64,000 nt of DNA from Holothuria scabra. Lineage: Eukaryota; Echinodermata; Holothuroidea; Aspidochirotida; Holothuriidae. The position numbers and the translations under genes were made by a program. This document shows, piece after piece, positions 50,036 through 62,714 of this stretch. The notes beneath the pieces were generated by a model that searched no databases, had not been told where the DNA came from, and worked only from the letters and a program-made list of their open reading frames with translations. Positions within the stretch are counted from its first letter, which is position 1, and the number at the start of each line of letters is the position of its first letter. The stretch is from positions 8,867,450-8,931,449 of the forward strand of contig CM074187.1 of NCBI GenBank assembly GCA_037179385.1. The letters are read 5' to 3'.

Positions 50036-51867
50036 AATGCAATTCTATTATGGTATGACATATACCACATTGATGAAATATTGCATGGCTTCACTCTTGC
50101 AGGGTATTGATGACAATAAAGCTAATATGATGAGAATGAGACTAGGTGCAGACTTTATACTGCGAGGAACCCCAAATTATGGTACATGAAGACATTTAGG
50201 TCAGTAAAAGACACCTAGATTGAAAGATGCAGTAATTAATCTGGTATTACATCTCAGTTTGCTATACAAGATGGACATGTTGTTGTACTTGTTCACAAAT
50301 GCAAAATTGTGTTAGCAGATTTTTGTGATGGTGCATTAAGGTTTTAATGTTTTTTGTGATAAAGGAGTGCAGAAACTTCAGAATTGCCAAGCAAATTTGG
50401 ATCACTAAATTATTCCCAGAATAATGGTGAGTAAGATGAGGCAAATCAAGGCTATCTCTACTGTATGATATAGGCCTACTGCACATACAGTACGTTCAGG
50501 AGCAGTGCCATTTTCATAAGGGTGGGGGGTGGGGAGGCAGGGGGCAGCATGACTTGAGTGCTCCTTTTCTTGTTTCTTTTTTTCCTTCTCTTTTGGCATT
50601 TTCTAATTAATAAAGAGGGTGGTCCCCCCCCCCCAATTACCACTGCATAAGAGCATAGGATGCAATAAGGGCAAGGCCTTTTCTCGATCCAAGTCACCTT
50701 TTTCAGAGGGAGATCAAAGTCTGACAATTTTTATAAGAGATTCATAAGGCTACAGCATTGTGTAAAGCTATGAAAAAAAACAAGAGATGACCATACTTGT
50801 CAGTGCTTCATAGCAGGACTTGAATTTCCCTTTTTTTTTTTGTTGCCCAAATAAAGGAAATAAAAGACAAAAGAAACTACTGCATTATTATTTGATGCTT
50901 CTGTTGCTCTCTATAATGGCATTCAATGAAGTTTGACTTTGATGAGTTCTATGTTAATGCTAGGCTTCTGAGGGAACATGCATGGTGTCATTAGTTTATA
51001 CAGAAACTTTCCTACATGGTGAAACATGGTGATCATGGTGACTTAAATGTGCAGCAAACTTTAATAGTAGTATACATAGTAGTATACGAAGCAGTCTTCA
51101 GTCTACAAGTGATGTATGACAGAAGTCAAATATTAAGGTTCATGGCTTCAAAACAAATAGAGAACAGTCTAAAAATATTTGATAGCATCAAAATATACAG
51201 TTATGTACTTTATTAATCTCAATAAAACCATTTACAAAAAGGTTACATAATGCAATTTATACAAGGTAAAAGGAGCAATTAGGATTGGTAAACACTTGCA
51301 ATGTACAGCACACACAAAGCTCAAACAAGAAATTGTTCACTATTAACATTATGAACTCAATATGAAGTCACTTCATGGAGAAAAATGCAAGTAACAATAA
51401 AACACCAAAAAGACAGCTGTGCTATGGGACCCCAAGATGGTTCCATTTCGTGACAAGCAAAATAAAAGCACAAAAGGATTCACCCAAAACCTTTCTTATT
51501 TTCAACAAACCACAAAACACTGAGTGAACAACATGTAGAGGTTGCAGCAAGCAAACTCTTTTAAAACACAACAAAAAATGTTATTACACCACTAGAGTAT
51601 TATGGAATGCAACCTGGACTGACTCCTTTAAAAATGCCACCCAGTGTGGGATTACAATTATAGAAACTATGTATTTAGCAGCATCAGGTGATATCACAGA
51701 GGTTACTGTTACAAAGTTTTACATAAAGTTCATTTCAAATTATGATATCCTCATTCTCCTCCTTTCCTTTATGTGAATCCAATATTTACCTAATATAGGC
51801 CAATGACAATGCATTCATTGTATTAAAATTAACATGCAAATTTTTAGCTTGTTTGTTTGTTTGTTTG

Positions 51868-51950
51868 ACCAACTGGATGGTCAGGTGGTTAGAGTATCAG
51901 TGTTGCGGTTGGGAGGTCAGGACTTCGAGTCCTGGCCTAGCCTGAAGAGC
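51868..51950 (+). mobile_element. tRNA-derived SINE, head fragment
   Basis: TGGTCAGGTGGTTAGAGTAT (A box) and CTTCGAGTCCTGGCC (B box) are well kept; the sequence leaves the family soon after. The spacing of the boxes is SINE-like, and the flanking sequence does not fold as a complete tRNA by eye. Confidence 0.75.
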
Positions 51951-52554
51951 CAACTGAGTCTTTCCTTTCAGCTCATCGCTTCAAAAAACCAATGTCCACC
52001 AGTGTTGGAGACAAAGTCATTTCAACTTGCATAAAAATCCAACGGAAACTTCATTTACATAACTCTACGTGGATTGGTTGAGGCAAGGCTATTCAATGTT
52101 TATTTAACAGGCAAACACTTGTAACCATTGCCCAATAGTACACGGAGTCACAGCAGCAATGTTATTCAAAACTGCTATTGTGTGGTACCGTGGTTAATTA
52201 AGAGCACACAGCACTGGAAAAGACAGTTTGATACTTTTCAACAAAAGATTACTCTTTTTAAATCAAATCTTTGACGAGAGACTTTAAGTTGTTATTGTTT
52301 GAAAAAGGCCATAATCAAGACTTCTATCTAAATTAAAAAGCTTTAACAACAGACTTAATAAGTCGATGTTTCCATTTGGTTTAAATGTCTCCATGTTCAA
52401 TGTAGCTTTGCAAAGATTTAGTCGTCGAGCACCCCCTACCTCAGGAATAGACCAAATGCTTATGAATACTAAGACGATCAACATTTGGGCTCATTGAAAG
52501 GAATTTCTGAACATCGCCGGCAGGCTCTAAGGGACAGCAGCCTAAAGGGGGCTG

Positions 52555-53325
52555 CAGCCACAGAGGGGCGTTAGCGAATCAAAAGATGAAGCCCAGTCCT
52601 TGACGACAGATACTAGTTGGGTGTTGCAACCATGCTTCATTCTAAAAGCATGTTGCTTCGTTGACAGGGTATTGTTTGACTCAAAAAAGTCCATTAAGTT
52701 GGAACTTATAATATGTAATATGCTCTAACAATTTAAAACAGATACAAGTGAGCAAAACAGGTAAGTGGGGATTACATAGGTAAATAGGAGGTAAGTGAGG
52801 GGAGATGTAGATACAAGTGAGTGAAACAGGTTGATAGTTGCTAGAAAGAGATCTATCATTCTTTTTGTAAATAGGGCAGACATTCGCCCTTTTTCAGTTG
52901 ACACGTATCCTTCCATTAGAAAGGGATTGCTGATACAAGTGACTCAGCATAGGAGCAAAATCTGAGGCAATTTCCCTAAAGACCCAAGGGTGGATGTTAT
53001 CAGGTCCAACAGCTTTATTTTATTTAGGCCTTTTAACAAGTTTTCAACACCATGGGAAGATATGGTAATATCACTTATCAGCTATTCTATTGCAAGTTGG
53101 TCTACAGAATGGGATGACACTAAGCAAAGTTTTGGTAAATGCACTTATGAACTGAGCATTAAAAGCACAGGCATTATCCAGATCAGTAGTCGCTAATTTG
53201 CCATTTGTCTTAGAAGGAGGAATACCGTAATTGTCCTTTTTTTGGCCATTTATGTACCTCCAAAAAGGCTAAGTGTCATCATGTTTTGTATCACCAATCA
53301 TACAATTGACACAATGTCTTTTGTA
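52555..53325 (-). pseudogene. Non-LTR retrotransposon fragment (reverse transcriptase N-terminal half), broken
   Basis: Read on the minus strand, the motifs are AVGPDNIHPWVFREIA, ASDFAPMLSHLYQQSL, RANVCPIYKKNDRSL, NYQPVSLTC, KLLEHI and TQLVSVVKDWA. These are the fingers/palm start of reverse transcriptase in Jockey/CR1/L2-type LINEs. In-frame stop codons and a 69-bp internal duplication-insertion (52741-52830) show it is dead. The catalytic YxDD part is absent. It ends beside a SINE tail at 53,320. Confidence 0.85.
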
Positions 53326-53390
53326 TGGAATTGAACCAACTGGTTGGAAACTGGGCTGTGAAACTCTATCTAACTAACAAACAATTTGTC
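53318..53390 (+). mobile_element. tRNA-derived SINE, tail fragment
   Basis: AATTGAACCAACTGGTTGGA followed by AACTGGGCTGTGAAACTC and CATCTAACTAAC-type tail. It abuts the LINE fragment, which is in the opposite orientation. Confidence 0.75.
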
Positions 53391-54682
53391 TGTTTTTTTT
53401 TCTTTTTTTTCTTGTAGACATACTGCTGCAATTCTGCACAGTGCAGTACCTGCATGACAAGCTAATCAGTTTCATTACAAAATGAGGGGTTTTCCCATAA
53501 TGTAGCATGTAGGCCCTATGAGAGTTTCTTTTAAAAAGTCAAACAAGTGAAATGGGAAATGTGGCATATTGAGTTGATTCTAATATAACTTACACAGCAG
53601 TAAGGTTGAGAGTATTACTACAATCCTGGACAAAAATGATGGGACATTTTTGCCCAAATGTAGCAACATGTATGCACAGACTCGTCGGTTTTCCAAAATT
53701 CCCTCCCCCCTAGTTCAATGTTGTTCTCAACAAAATATTCTCAAAATTTCAAAAATTGCAACATTGAACGGGGGAGCGGGGGACTGTCCCATGTATTTTT
53801 GTCCAGGATTGTAGTCTACATGCACTGCAATTCTTATGACTAGCATGGTTATTCCAAGTCCCACAATAGTTAAGAAACATGTGAACATTAATTATTTTTG
53901 TATCTAGACTTTAAAACATTTTGTGCACAATTTTAAAAAGTGTATCAGCCAAAAAATTTGCAAAAACTAATAGCATTGCTAGTAAATACTCATTTCGTTT
54001 TCATTGAAAACGTTTACTTGTAGGTTAAAGTGGTTTGCTTTTAGGATATGGCTGTTGTATTAAAAAAATTTACATCATTAAGACAGTTTGTGAAGTTAAA
54101 TTTGATATTTGGAAAAAGTAAATTTTACAAATCACCTTCATGTGCCTCTTGAAATATATTGATCTTAAGTTTGCATTTTTTTACACTATCCCCATTCTTT
54201 TAAAAGAATACTTCCACTCATCCATGACAGTCTCTTCATACAGAAAACCTACTGAGGCTATGTACGTGTAGGCAAAAAATCAATGCACAGGTTTGTAGTA
54301 GCCATATTAACAGTTCTTGGGGGTGTACCTGTACACTCTACCATGAAGCCTGGGTAACTTCTTTAAACAAGCTTGATGGCTACTCAGTGTCACTCATATA
54401 GTCTCTTTCCTGGAAATCGGTGACTGCTGACAGATGAACCAAAGATTATTCCTGACCTTGAAAGAGATTAAGCTACCATAGCCATTGCATTAAACTGTCT
54501 GTAAAGTAACTAAGCAGTATCCATATAGATAATTCAGGTGGAAGTGTTCATCTTTTTACAATCCACAGGGTAAAACAAGAAAACAAGCAATATCATCTGG
54601 TTCAGAAGCATACTGTGCTAGTAAGTGGCCCATGATATCACAGATATTCATTAAAAGGGTAATGCAGTAATGCCAAGTTAGT

Positions 54683-54930
54683 TTAATAGTTAGACGGAGT
54701 TTTACGGCCCAGTTTCCAACCAACTGGTTCAAGTCGAGCTGGCCACCACCTTTTTTTCCAGTTGTGGCTCATTGGCTTGTTTTCCCTGCCCCATTGTTTA
54801 TGCTGGGCACCAAGCACAATGGCAGAAGGTTCCATTTTTAAAGTCTTCAGTATGACCCAGTCAGGACTCAAACTCCCAACCTCCTGACTACAAACCAGAT
54901 GGCTCTAACTACTTGGCCATGCAGTAATGT
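54683..54930 (-). mobile_element. tRNA-derived SINE, full length, inside a duplicated flank
   Basis: Complete minus-strand copy: head with GGCCAAGTAGTTAGAGCC, B box GAGTTTGAGTCCTGACTGG, body with GCACAATGGCAGAAGG, tail CTAACTATTAA. Sequences on both sides (54,624-54,675 and 54,940-54,990) are near-identical direct repeats. Confidence 0.9.
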
Positions 54931-55998
54931 CAATTAAGTGGCCCATGATATCAGAGTCATTCATTAAAGGGGCAATGCAGTCATCCCAACTTAAAGTTGT
55001 AGTTGTTTCATGATTGGCTCAGGAGAGCCATGTGACAGTATTTTTCTCCTAAAAATGTGAAATTTACTTGGGAGTTATTGCTTGGTTTACCTGATGTAAT
55101 ATTGAAGTCCTAAAATATTATATAAGAAACTTGAAGAAAAATAATTGTAACACTTGTAAGATTTAACAGTTGCTTCAAACTAAGTTTATGTCAGCTGCTC
55201 TTGCCCTTTGACCTTTAATCCTAATAAAAGATCGAGACAAGAGATGTTTTAATTTCCAAAAACAAACCTTGATACCACAAATTAAGGACAAAATCTGGAA
55301 TACATGTGAGAGGTTTTAAAGTTTTTCTGTTAACCTCTATCTTATTTTTAGGAAGTAGATATGCCTTGGTCAGACAGCTGGATAGCAAATATTTGGAACC
55401 AGTTTTCTTTAATACTTTGGTAACAGATTTCAAATATCTTTCACAGCCTTTTTTTCTTTTAACACACCTGCATTTCTGCCAGCCATCACATCATCTAAAT
55501 TCAAACCATTCATAAGTCTGCAGTTTTAAGTGAGAAAACACACACTAAACCTCATTCACTTGAATGTGTACTTTCGTTGTCACATCAAAAGCATAGTATA
55601 AATTCATTGATTTTCATTTTTCATCAAATATTTCTGCTTATGATGTGCGATTGCTATTAGTGTTCAATGAATCATAAGTACTTGGCATCAGGACGATTAT
55701 TACACAATCAGTAGATAATCAGCATGGGTAACATTCTGCCATTCAACCCATTATTACAACTGATAATTTGCAAACTGTAAAAGTAGCTCAAATATAGTTG
55801 AAACTTGCTCTGAATTTCTTGAAAATTCCAGTAGATGTCAATCCTTTAACTTCCCGCCAAAACAGAATAAATTCATAATCACAAGCGTATAAATTTCACC
55901 TCTTCCATCCGAGGTGATCGTTGGTGATTCTCCCCTTTAAACTGTAGTATTAACTGAAATTAAATTTAGAATTGCATTCAAGATGTATTCCTTGCTGA

Positions 55999-56183
55999 CA
56001 GTGGTGGCACCCAAGGGGGCATGGGGAGCATTTGCCCCCCCAAGTCTGAACCTTTGCTCCCACAGTCAGCTCTGGAATAATAGTGGCCTAACAAGATTTT
56101 GCACTTTTTTGGAACCCCAGGATTTTCTTTTGCCCTCCATTTGCCCCCCCCCCCCCACTTTTCTGATCCTGGTGCCGTCACTG
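55999..56183. mobile_element. hAT-like MITE (CAGTG...CACTG)
   Basis: Inverted ends CAGTGGTGGCACCCAAG and, reverse-complemented, CAGTGACGGCACCAGG, with polyC interior. TCCTTGC is found at both flanks but shifted by two bases on the left, so the target duplication is imperfect. Confidence 0.6.
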
Positions 56184-57182
56184 TCCTTGCAGTCTTGCAG
56201 AAGGCGCGGCATTAAGTTGCCATACAAACTATTCTGCAGAAACACTACTGAACTCTTCTGGTACAGGTACTACAAAGTATTCCTGGTACCATTTGTCAGC
56301 AGTAATGTGAAACGTTAGTTCAAACTTCCATAAGTGTTGTTGTGTTTATTCCTATACTACCATACCACTGACTCATACTGCAATATGTGGAAATGTTGTT
56401 GGTGTTATCACCTGATGAAGTATAACTCCATTACAGTATACTTGTCAACATTATTACTTCAGAACTGGATATGACTGACCTAGTTGTCAAACAATTTACT
56501 CTGTGCCTGGAGGATACGGTTACCCATATTGCAGCAAGTACATATTATATACATACAGTACATAAAACTGTGCCTCAAACAACTTGGTTTGCACAGTGCA
56601 CATGTACCTAGATGCAATGAACACCTCCATCATACCACACAGTGCTGCACATACACCAGATGATTTCAAACTTTACGTGTGAAGAGATTCTGACAATGCA
56701 CAAACTGTATTTACCGAATGCTAATTGTACAGCAAAGCCAGTTCCATCTATTTTACTTGTCCATATAGGCAACGCACAATGACCCACCCATAGATTCCCC
56801 CTTCACCCCTAGCAGTGTGATTTAATCCAGAAAAAATGTATCAAGGTAATACATTGATGTTCATCATTTCCAACTTGCTCCTTCTTTGGGATTGCATCAG
56901 GGGGCAGGAATGCTCAGCCAGTGTGTTAAAAATTCTTTGCAGACATTGTATACATGAAATTTTCCCCTCTACTTGCACCAACTTTTAGCTGAATGAATTG
57001 AAAGGACTTGTTTTACTTAGAGTAATTCTTAAAAGCTGATCTATCCAACTTCAGAACACAGTGTATTCACATGCCCAATTAGTTTTCAATTTCAATTAAA
57101 ATCATAGTACACGGTGTGGTGCAGCAGCAACAGTCATATTAAAGAGCAGTATTACGGTTTGATACAGTCATATTAAAGGCAT

Positions 57183-57440
57183 ATTTTCATCATCCCAAAC
57201 AGTTCCAATTCTCCCGACCTACTTACTTCTAGCCCCTTCCACATTTATCTAAAACTCATCTTTATCCAGACAAAATCCTTGTTTATTGCTTCATGGCTTG
57301 TCCCAGTGGCCATACAAGTCCATAATGTGTAATCAAGACACTCTCAGTGCCCATGCTGTGTAATTTAGCTATGATGCATTGTTTGAATGTGATGCCAATC
57401 AAAGAGCTGTACCAATTGAGAGTTTTGATACTGAAACTGT
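57183..57440 (+). repeat. ~250-bp dispersed repeat, copy 2
   Basis: Second copy of the family at 34,441-34,695, with about the same length and the same order of conserved blocks. Ends are not sharp enough to call inverted repeats or a target duplication. Confidence 0.7.
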
Positions 57441-58149
57441 AGTTTAGGGTGACGAATGACTGCCTTTAATTTTGACTAAAAGACTATACCCTGTTGGCTG
57501 GTGTTTGTAGAATATGCATGATCTCCCACCTGTTGTACGAGGCAACAAAAGGAAAGGACTTGGCACCGTATTTGAGCTGCATTTAAAATCAAACCTAAAC
57601 TTGAACCATACTTGAAAATATATTAACACTTCATCTAATTTTACTGTTATATATAGTAAGACTTTTGCATTGGTGTGTAGTTGCTGTAATTCTCATTTAC
57701 CTTACTTGACTAAAGACTGTACATGGGCATATCTGTAACTCCCCATATTTTTGGAATTCTAACTTGCAGTGTGAACCTACTGTCCTCCTGTACAGTACTT
57801 GCCTTCTATACCATATTTACCAAATGGTTAAATATTACTGTGTTATCATCTAGTCATATCAATTTTGACTGAAAGATTATACATACATGTACATACCTGT
57901 TACTCCATGTCATTGAAATTCTACTAGGGCCCAATATATATGCACTGCTTGCCTTCTACTGTAATAAATACTGTGCAACCAAATGGCTGATCAAAAGTCT
58001 GACTAAACTACACTTTGCACATACAGTTAAATATCTGCCCAATACTAACTAAGAAAATACATTATTAGGAATGCCACAAGAAACACACAAAATGGGGGAA
58101 TAAGTTACCACTAAACCCCCATTCCAAATTAATGCTGTCATAGGCTTAA

Positions 58150-58420
58150 GTTACAAGTGATTTTAAGGGGACAATTTAAGCCTCCCCACGGCCCCTGTAA
58201 GGTGAAATTTGAAGCGGTTTAAAAGCCAATTTATTAGTGTAAGTTGAAGCACTGCTGCAAAAGTGTCCTCTTTTTTAAAAAAGGAAAACAAGACAATAAT
58301 TTTTTTAAAATTTTTATGGAAATGAAAAAGGGGAGGGGGGGGGATTTTACTCACCTTCTTTTGGAAGAAAGGGAGAGGGAGAACCCCCCCTTTTCCCCCT
58401 CTGCCAGAAACACTGATTAT
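58150..58420 (+). repeat. Dispersed repeat shared with 25,640-25,830
   Basis: Contains AAGTGTCCTC, a polyA/polyT stretch, TTATGGAAATGAAAAAGGGG and a polyG run, in the opposite sense to the 25.7-kb copy. Two overlapping ORFs across it are low-complexity. Confidence 0.5.
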
Positions 58421-58500
58421 GTTAGTATTTGCAGGATACTTGCAATGAAGGGAACAGTTGGTACCAACTTTGTTAGCTACTCCCATCATTTGATGTAGGT

Positions 58501-58550
58501 TAGTTTAATAGGTTGGACGAAATTTTATGGCCCAGTTTCCAACCAATAGT
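58501..58550 (-). mobile_element. tRNA-derived SINE, 3' end fragment
   Basis: About 50 bp: TTTTATGGCCCAGTTTCCAA next to a TTTAATAGGTT tail. Confidence 0.7.
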
Positions 58551-60236
58551 GACATATGATGTTGTACATTGCCATGCTGTAGTTAAATAGATATTCAAAC
58601 ACAGGCTTTGGAAGACGTGAAAATTTCAAACTTATTTATTATCTATTTTTATGTATTTTTTTCTTTATCATCTTCTTTTTCATATTATGACTTGTATGAA
58701 ATGCCACTGGAATATGCCTTACACAATCAAAAATCTGCAGCATGATTAAGTGTGTGGACAGTTTTACAAGACTAGCAAAAATATTTTGGCCAGCAAATCT
58801 AAGTTGATATAATTACCGCAAACAAAAATTTTCACCAAAACATTCTGTACACTTTCAATGAGATCCAGTAGTATACAAAACTAATCTAAAAAGTTTAGAA
58901 TTCTTGGCTGTTTGCATACAACACTGGCACACTGTTTACATACCATGCACTTTTAACACTGAACAGAACACAAAGCATACATATGCACTAGTACGATACT
59001 GCACGACAGTAATATGTATGGCTAATCAGTGGACAAGTAGGATTTGCCTGAAGCCTTTGCTAGGGTAGGCTACATGGTACTGTTTTAAAGCTACTGCATG
59101 TTAACTACACAGATATCTAGAGGTACATTGCACGGAAACTTGACGGGATGTGACCTCACAATGAACTCATAGCAAGCTCTGAAATGTAAAAGGTATGAAA
59201 TGATTTAACAGGTGTATGTACAGAACACTGCATGTTGCAATGTACATATATAGTACTGTATGGAAAGGATGCAGTTATTGAAGCACCAAGTGTCACAATA
59301 CATTCCATTACTGCTTTCAGATAATCCTGATCATAGTAAGTTTGTTTCAAACTCTTTGACTCAAAATCTTTCAGAAAATTGGTGCGTCATCCCATCATGC
59401 TGCCACTCAGCAGTTTATCTAAAGAAAATATCAATGCACAGGTTATCTATGTCCACTTTGAATTCCAAACAGAATCCAAACAAATTTTCTTCTAGATCTA
59501 AAATCAGTTGTCCAGGGCCACATAACCAAGGTTAAAATTCACTAGATATAACTCGAAATTTATGTCATACCCAAACCACAAATACACAAAGACATTTCCT
59601 TTGGCTGTAACCACTGCCATCCTTCTCCCCTCTACCCTATCCTGAATGTTCAAATACTGTTTTACGACTTACTTGGAAAGGTAAGAAACTTTCATTAGGG
59701 TAACTTGCCCGATACTCTAAAAACCGGGATTTCAAGGCCTTTTTCTGGGTAATTGCAGATAGGGTGCCAGAAGACTCTACTGTATGGAGATATAGCCTAT
59801 GACTACATAAGGGATCTTTGTTCTGTTATCTCAGTCTAGTCAGTCAATATAAGCAGAGTGGTCACTGGTCATTGGGATATGAGAGCATTATTTACACTGT
59901 TGTTATATGGAGAGCATCGGGCTAGATTTCGTCATGCTCCTCCAAAATCATTCTATATCTACAGTATACCATTTGGGTAACAAATGGCATTCTGTACTCT
60001 TGGTTTTAAGCACTGGTCTCCAGTTTGTATTACATAAATGGTGCAACATTCAACTTTTAGATAATGCTTTTGACCAAGGTACAGTACCAAAGCATATCAC
60101 ACAAGTATTAACTCTGGTCAGGAGTAAACCATCCTGAAAAGCAATCTCCTAGTAAAGTGCACATCAAGATCAGTGCCAAATGATGCAAGCTACATGGTTA
60201 CACCTCTCTGTTCCCACATCTCTATGTTACGAAAAA

Positions 60237-60420
60237 TGGCACCAAAGTACACTTTGTTGGTGCCAAGGTACATTATTGTCTGTGCAAAGTACATAATTGT
60301 AAGTGCAAAGTACATTATTGTCGACGTCAAAGTACCTAACTGTCGGCACAAAAGTTCATTTTTGTTAGCGCCAAAGTACACTTTGTCTGTACCAAAGTAT
60401 ATTACTGTCAGGACATAGAG
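60237..60420. repeat. Minisatellite, ~24-bp unit, about 8 copies
   Basis: Diverged units of the form TG(C/T)(C/A)AAAGTACATTATTGTC. ORFs across it on both strands are repeat-derived. Confidence 0.85.
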
Positions 60421-61345
60421 AGGTCGAAACATAAAGATGTCAGGACATTGGGATGTCCCCAAGCTACATATGCCAAATAATAATAATGCAATGGTGCAAA
60501 TTACAATACCTCATCCAGTACATGCCCATCTAGCCCCCAGACTGGGTCGAGAAAGACAATTGAGGTAAAGCATCTTGCCCATAGAGTATTCTCCAAACAG
60601 CACTTTAACACCTAAGTTAAATCCCATAATCCTTTGTACTGTACAAGTTTGTTATTTGGTAAAGGTCTAGGGAAACCAGGCAGGATTCAAATTCTTGCAT
60701 CACTTGTCTGACAAAGTTCTAAGTCATTAATCAGTTAATCTCAAATGATAAGAGGGTTGTGAGCAATAAGAGAGAATTGACATTTAACCGTGGATCAAAT
60801 AATCAGTTAGTGAAAGGCCACTTGATTAATCACATGCCACAAATTATGTGCGATTGATCACTATACTGTCTTAACGTTTCCTTCATTCAAGTGGGGTAGG
60901 TATCTCCAAGTGAAATAACCCATTTTCAGAAAGAAAAATAATTTACTGAGAATACAGAAATCTACTCGTTTAATTCCTGGTACGCAGCAGAGCATCTCTT
61001 ACAGCTTCGCATTCAAACCTTGTGCATACAGTGTCATTCATGTGTCATTCAGGTGCATAAAAGTCAAAGAAACGAGTGTGCAGCATAGGCCATACGGTTC
61101 ACACACAACACATGTTACAATGTGTAATACAATTGTGCACTACCTACTGACCATCCAATGTTTTAAATGCACACATGTTCATACTGGTGTACGTAAAATC
61201 GCCTGTCTACAACTTGACTCGAGATGTTTCTGCCCTGTGCCATTCACTGTATGTTACACTAAGGCATGCTTTCCATATTTCACATGGACACGTGTGCAGG
61301 GTGAGCTCTGTTGCAGAAAACAAGTTGAGTAGGCTCACTGATAGT

Positions 61346-61518
61346 CAGGGCTGGAAAAAATGTAAATTTCCCTGCAAGCAAATTCAAATTTCCCTGCAAG
61401 TTAATCAAAATTTCCCAAAGACTTCACATGTTTACATACAAAAGTAGTCAAATTTCCCTCCAAATACCAAAATTTCCCTGCAATGACATTCCCAAATTGC
61501 TGGTTTTTTCCAGCCATG
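61346..61518. mobile_element. 173-bp hAT-type MITE with perfect 8-bp target duplication
   Basis: Ends CAGGGCTGGAAAAAA and, reverse-complemented, CATGGCTGGAAAAAA. CTGATAGT flanks both sides (61338-61345 and 61519-61526). The interior is several tandem-like blocks of AAATTTCCCTGCAAG. The 8-bp duplication and CAGGG terminus fit hAT. Confidence 0.85.
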
Positions 61519-62714
61519 CTGATAGTATACTTTTATGCATAGACAGAGAGAAAAATTCTGTGTATATTATGGATATTTTTCATGAGAATTAAAAGAAAAC
61601 AGTAGAGAAGGATTGAAACCCAAATTTGTTTGTGGTATTTTTTGCACAAGGTTGTGGCAACAGTTGGTAGGAAAACTATCAGGACCTAGAAACTTTAGAG
61701 AGAGAGTTATCCAGACAATCCTTGCAAATTAACTGATAGACTGAAATCCATTACATTACAGTTTGCAGAGCCCTACACCTAGTGGTAAATGAGTCAGGGG
61801 GCAGACTTGTTTACCTCCAATTTTACTGTAAAGCGATGGTTGTATTGTTGCTAGTTTGAAGTCGTTAATATTCCGCCAACGTTTCAAAACAAGATTGTTC
61901 CAAAGTGGGTCTACATAACCTTAATTGAGTTCAGATTTAAGTTGAACCCATTAAATCTGTGGGCCTGGTATATGTGTTGGGTTACTATTTTACTAATTGT
62001 TACACAGAACAAATGTGCAGTTTGAAAGGAATACCTGTATGAAAACACCTTTTGGGTTAATCATCAATTAATCCAAAAATATGCGATCAAAAAAAAATCA
62101 ATTAACACATGTATCAAAATTTGACAGCCATAATTGCTACTGTTGGCCTATTTTTAATATGTGCATAATATTTAAGAGATCCACAAAAAACGCAAAAAAA
62201 AAAAAAAAAACACATATGCAAGTATGCATACCATGCACTTACTGTACAGAAAGCCAAAGAAAGCCAAGAGCTACTTCCAATACCACAAAATGCAGGGTCA
62301 TCTTCTTCAGGTAAAACATTGCCCATAACAGTCAAATGCACCAAAAGTATATCACACAACAGTTTTCAAGCACAACATAGAATGAGCGATATCCAAATGA
62401 AAACAAGTCATATTTTTTTATTATTTCTGGGAAGGGGGGGGCATGACATTTTTGCAGGTAGTGCTGTCCCCATCCTCTGGCCACACCTCTGGAATGTTCT
62501 ACACACCTGATGTAATACTTTTTTCTTTCAAATGGTGGCAAGCAGGTATGACCTACATGTGCAGTGGGACAATGTCCGCAACATGTCAAAGTAACTCCCT
62601 TTCTTCCACATTTTTTCCATCTTGGGTGGATAAAGCTGGGAAGCTAGAAAACGTGTTTAAACTTGAGCTGAGCAAAATGGAGAAGGAAGATGTTTCATAA
62701 ATGGTTTTCATATG

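Noticed and set aside
55221..55433. Possible missing MH1 helix (KSVTKVLKKTG resembles KSLVKKLKKTG)
   Set aside because: The match covers about 11 residues only. The sequence after it does not give the ELEKAI..TKC..IP part, and there is no splice donor in the right phase.
62081..62359. Overlapping ORFs at 62.1-62.4 kb
   Set aside because: They cross a long A-run and share no motif with known proteins.
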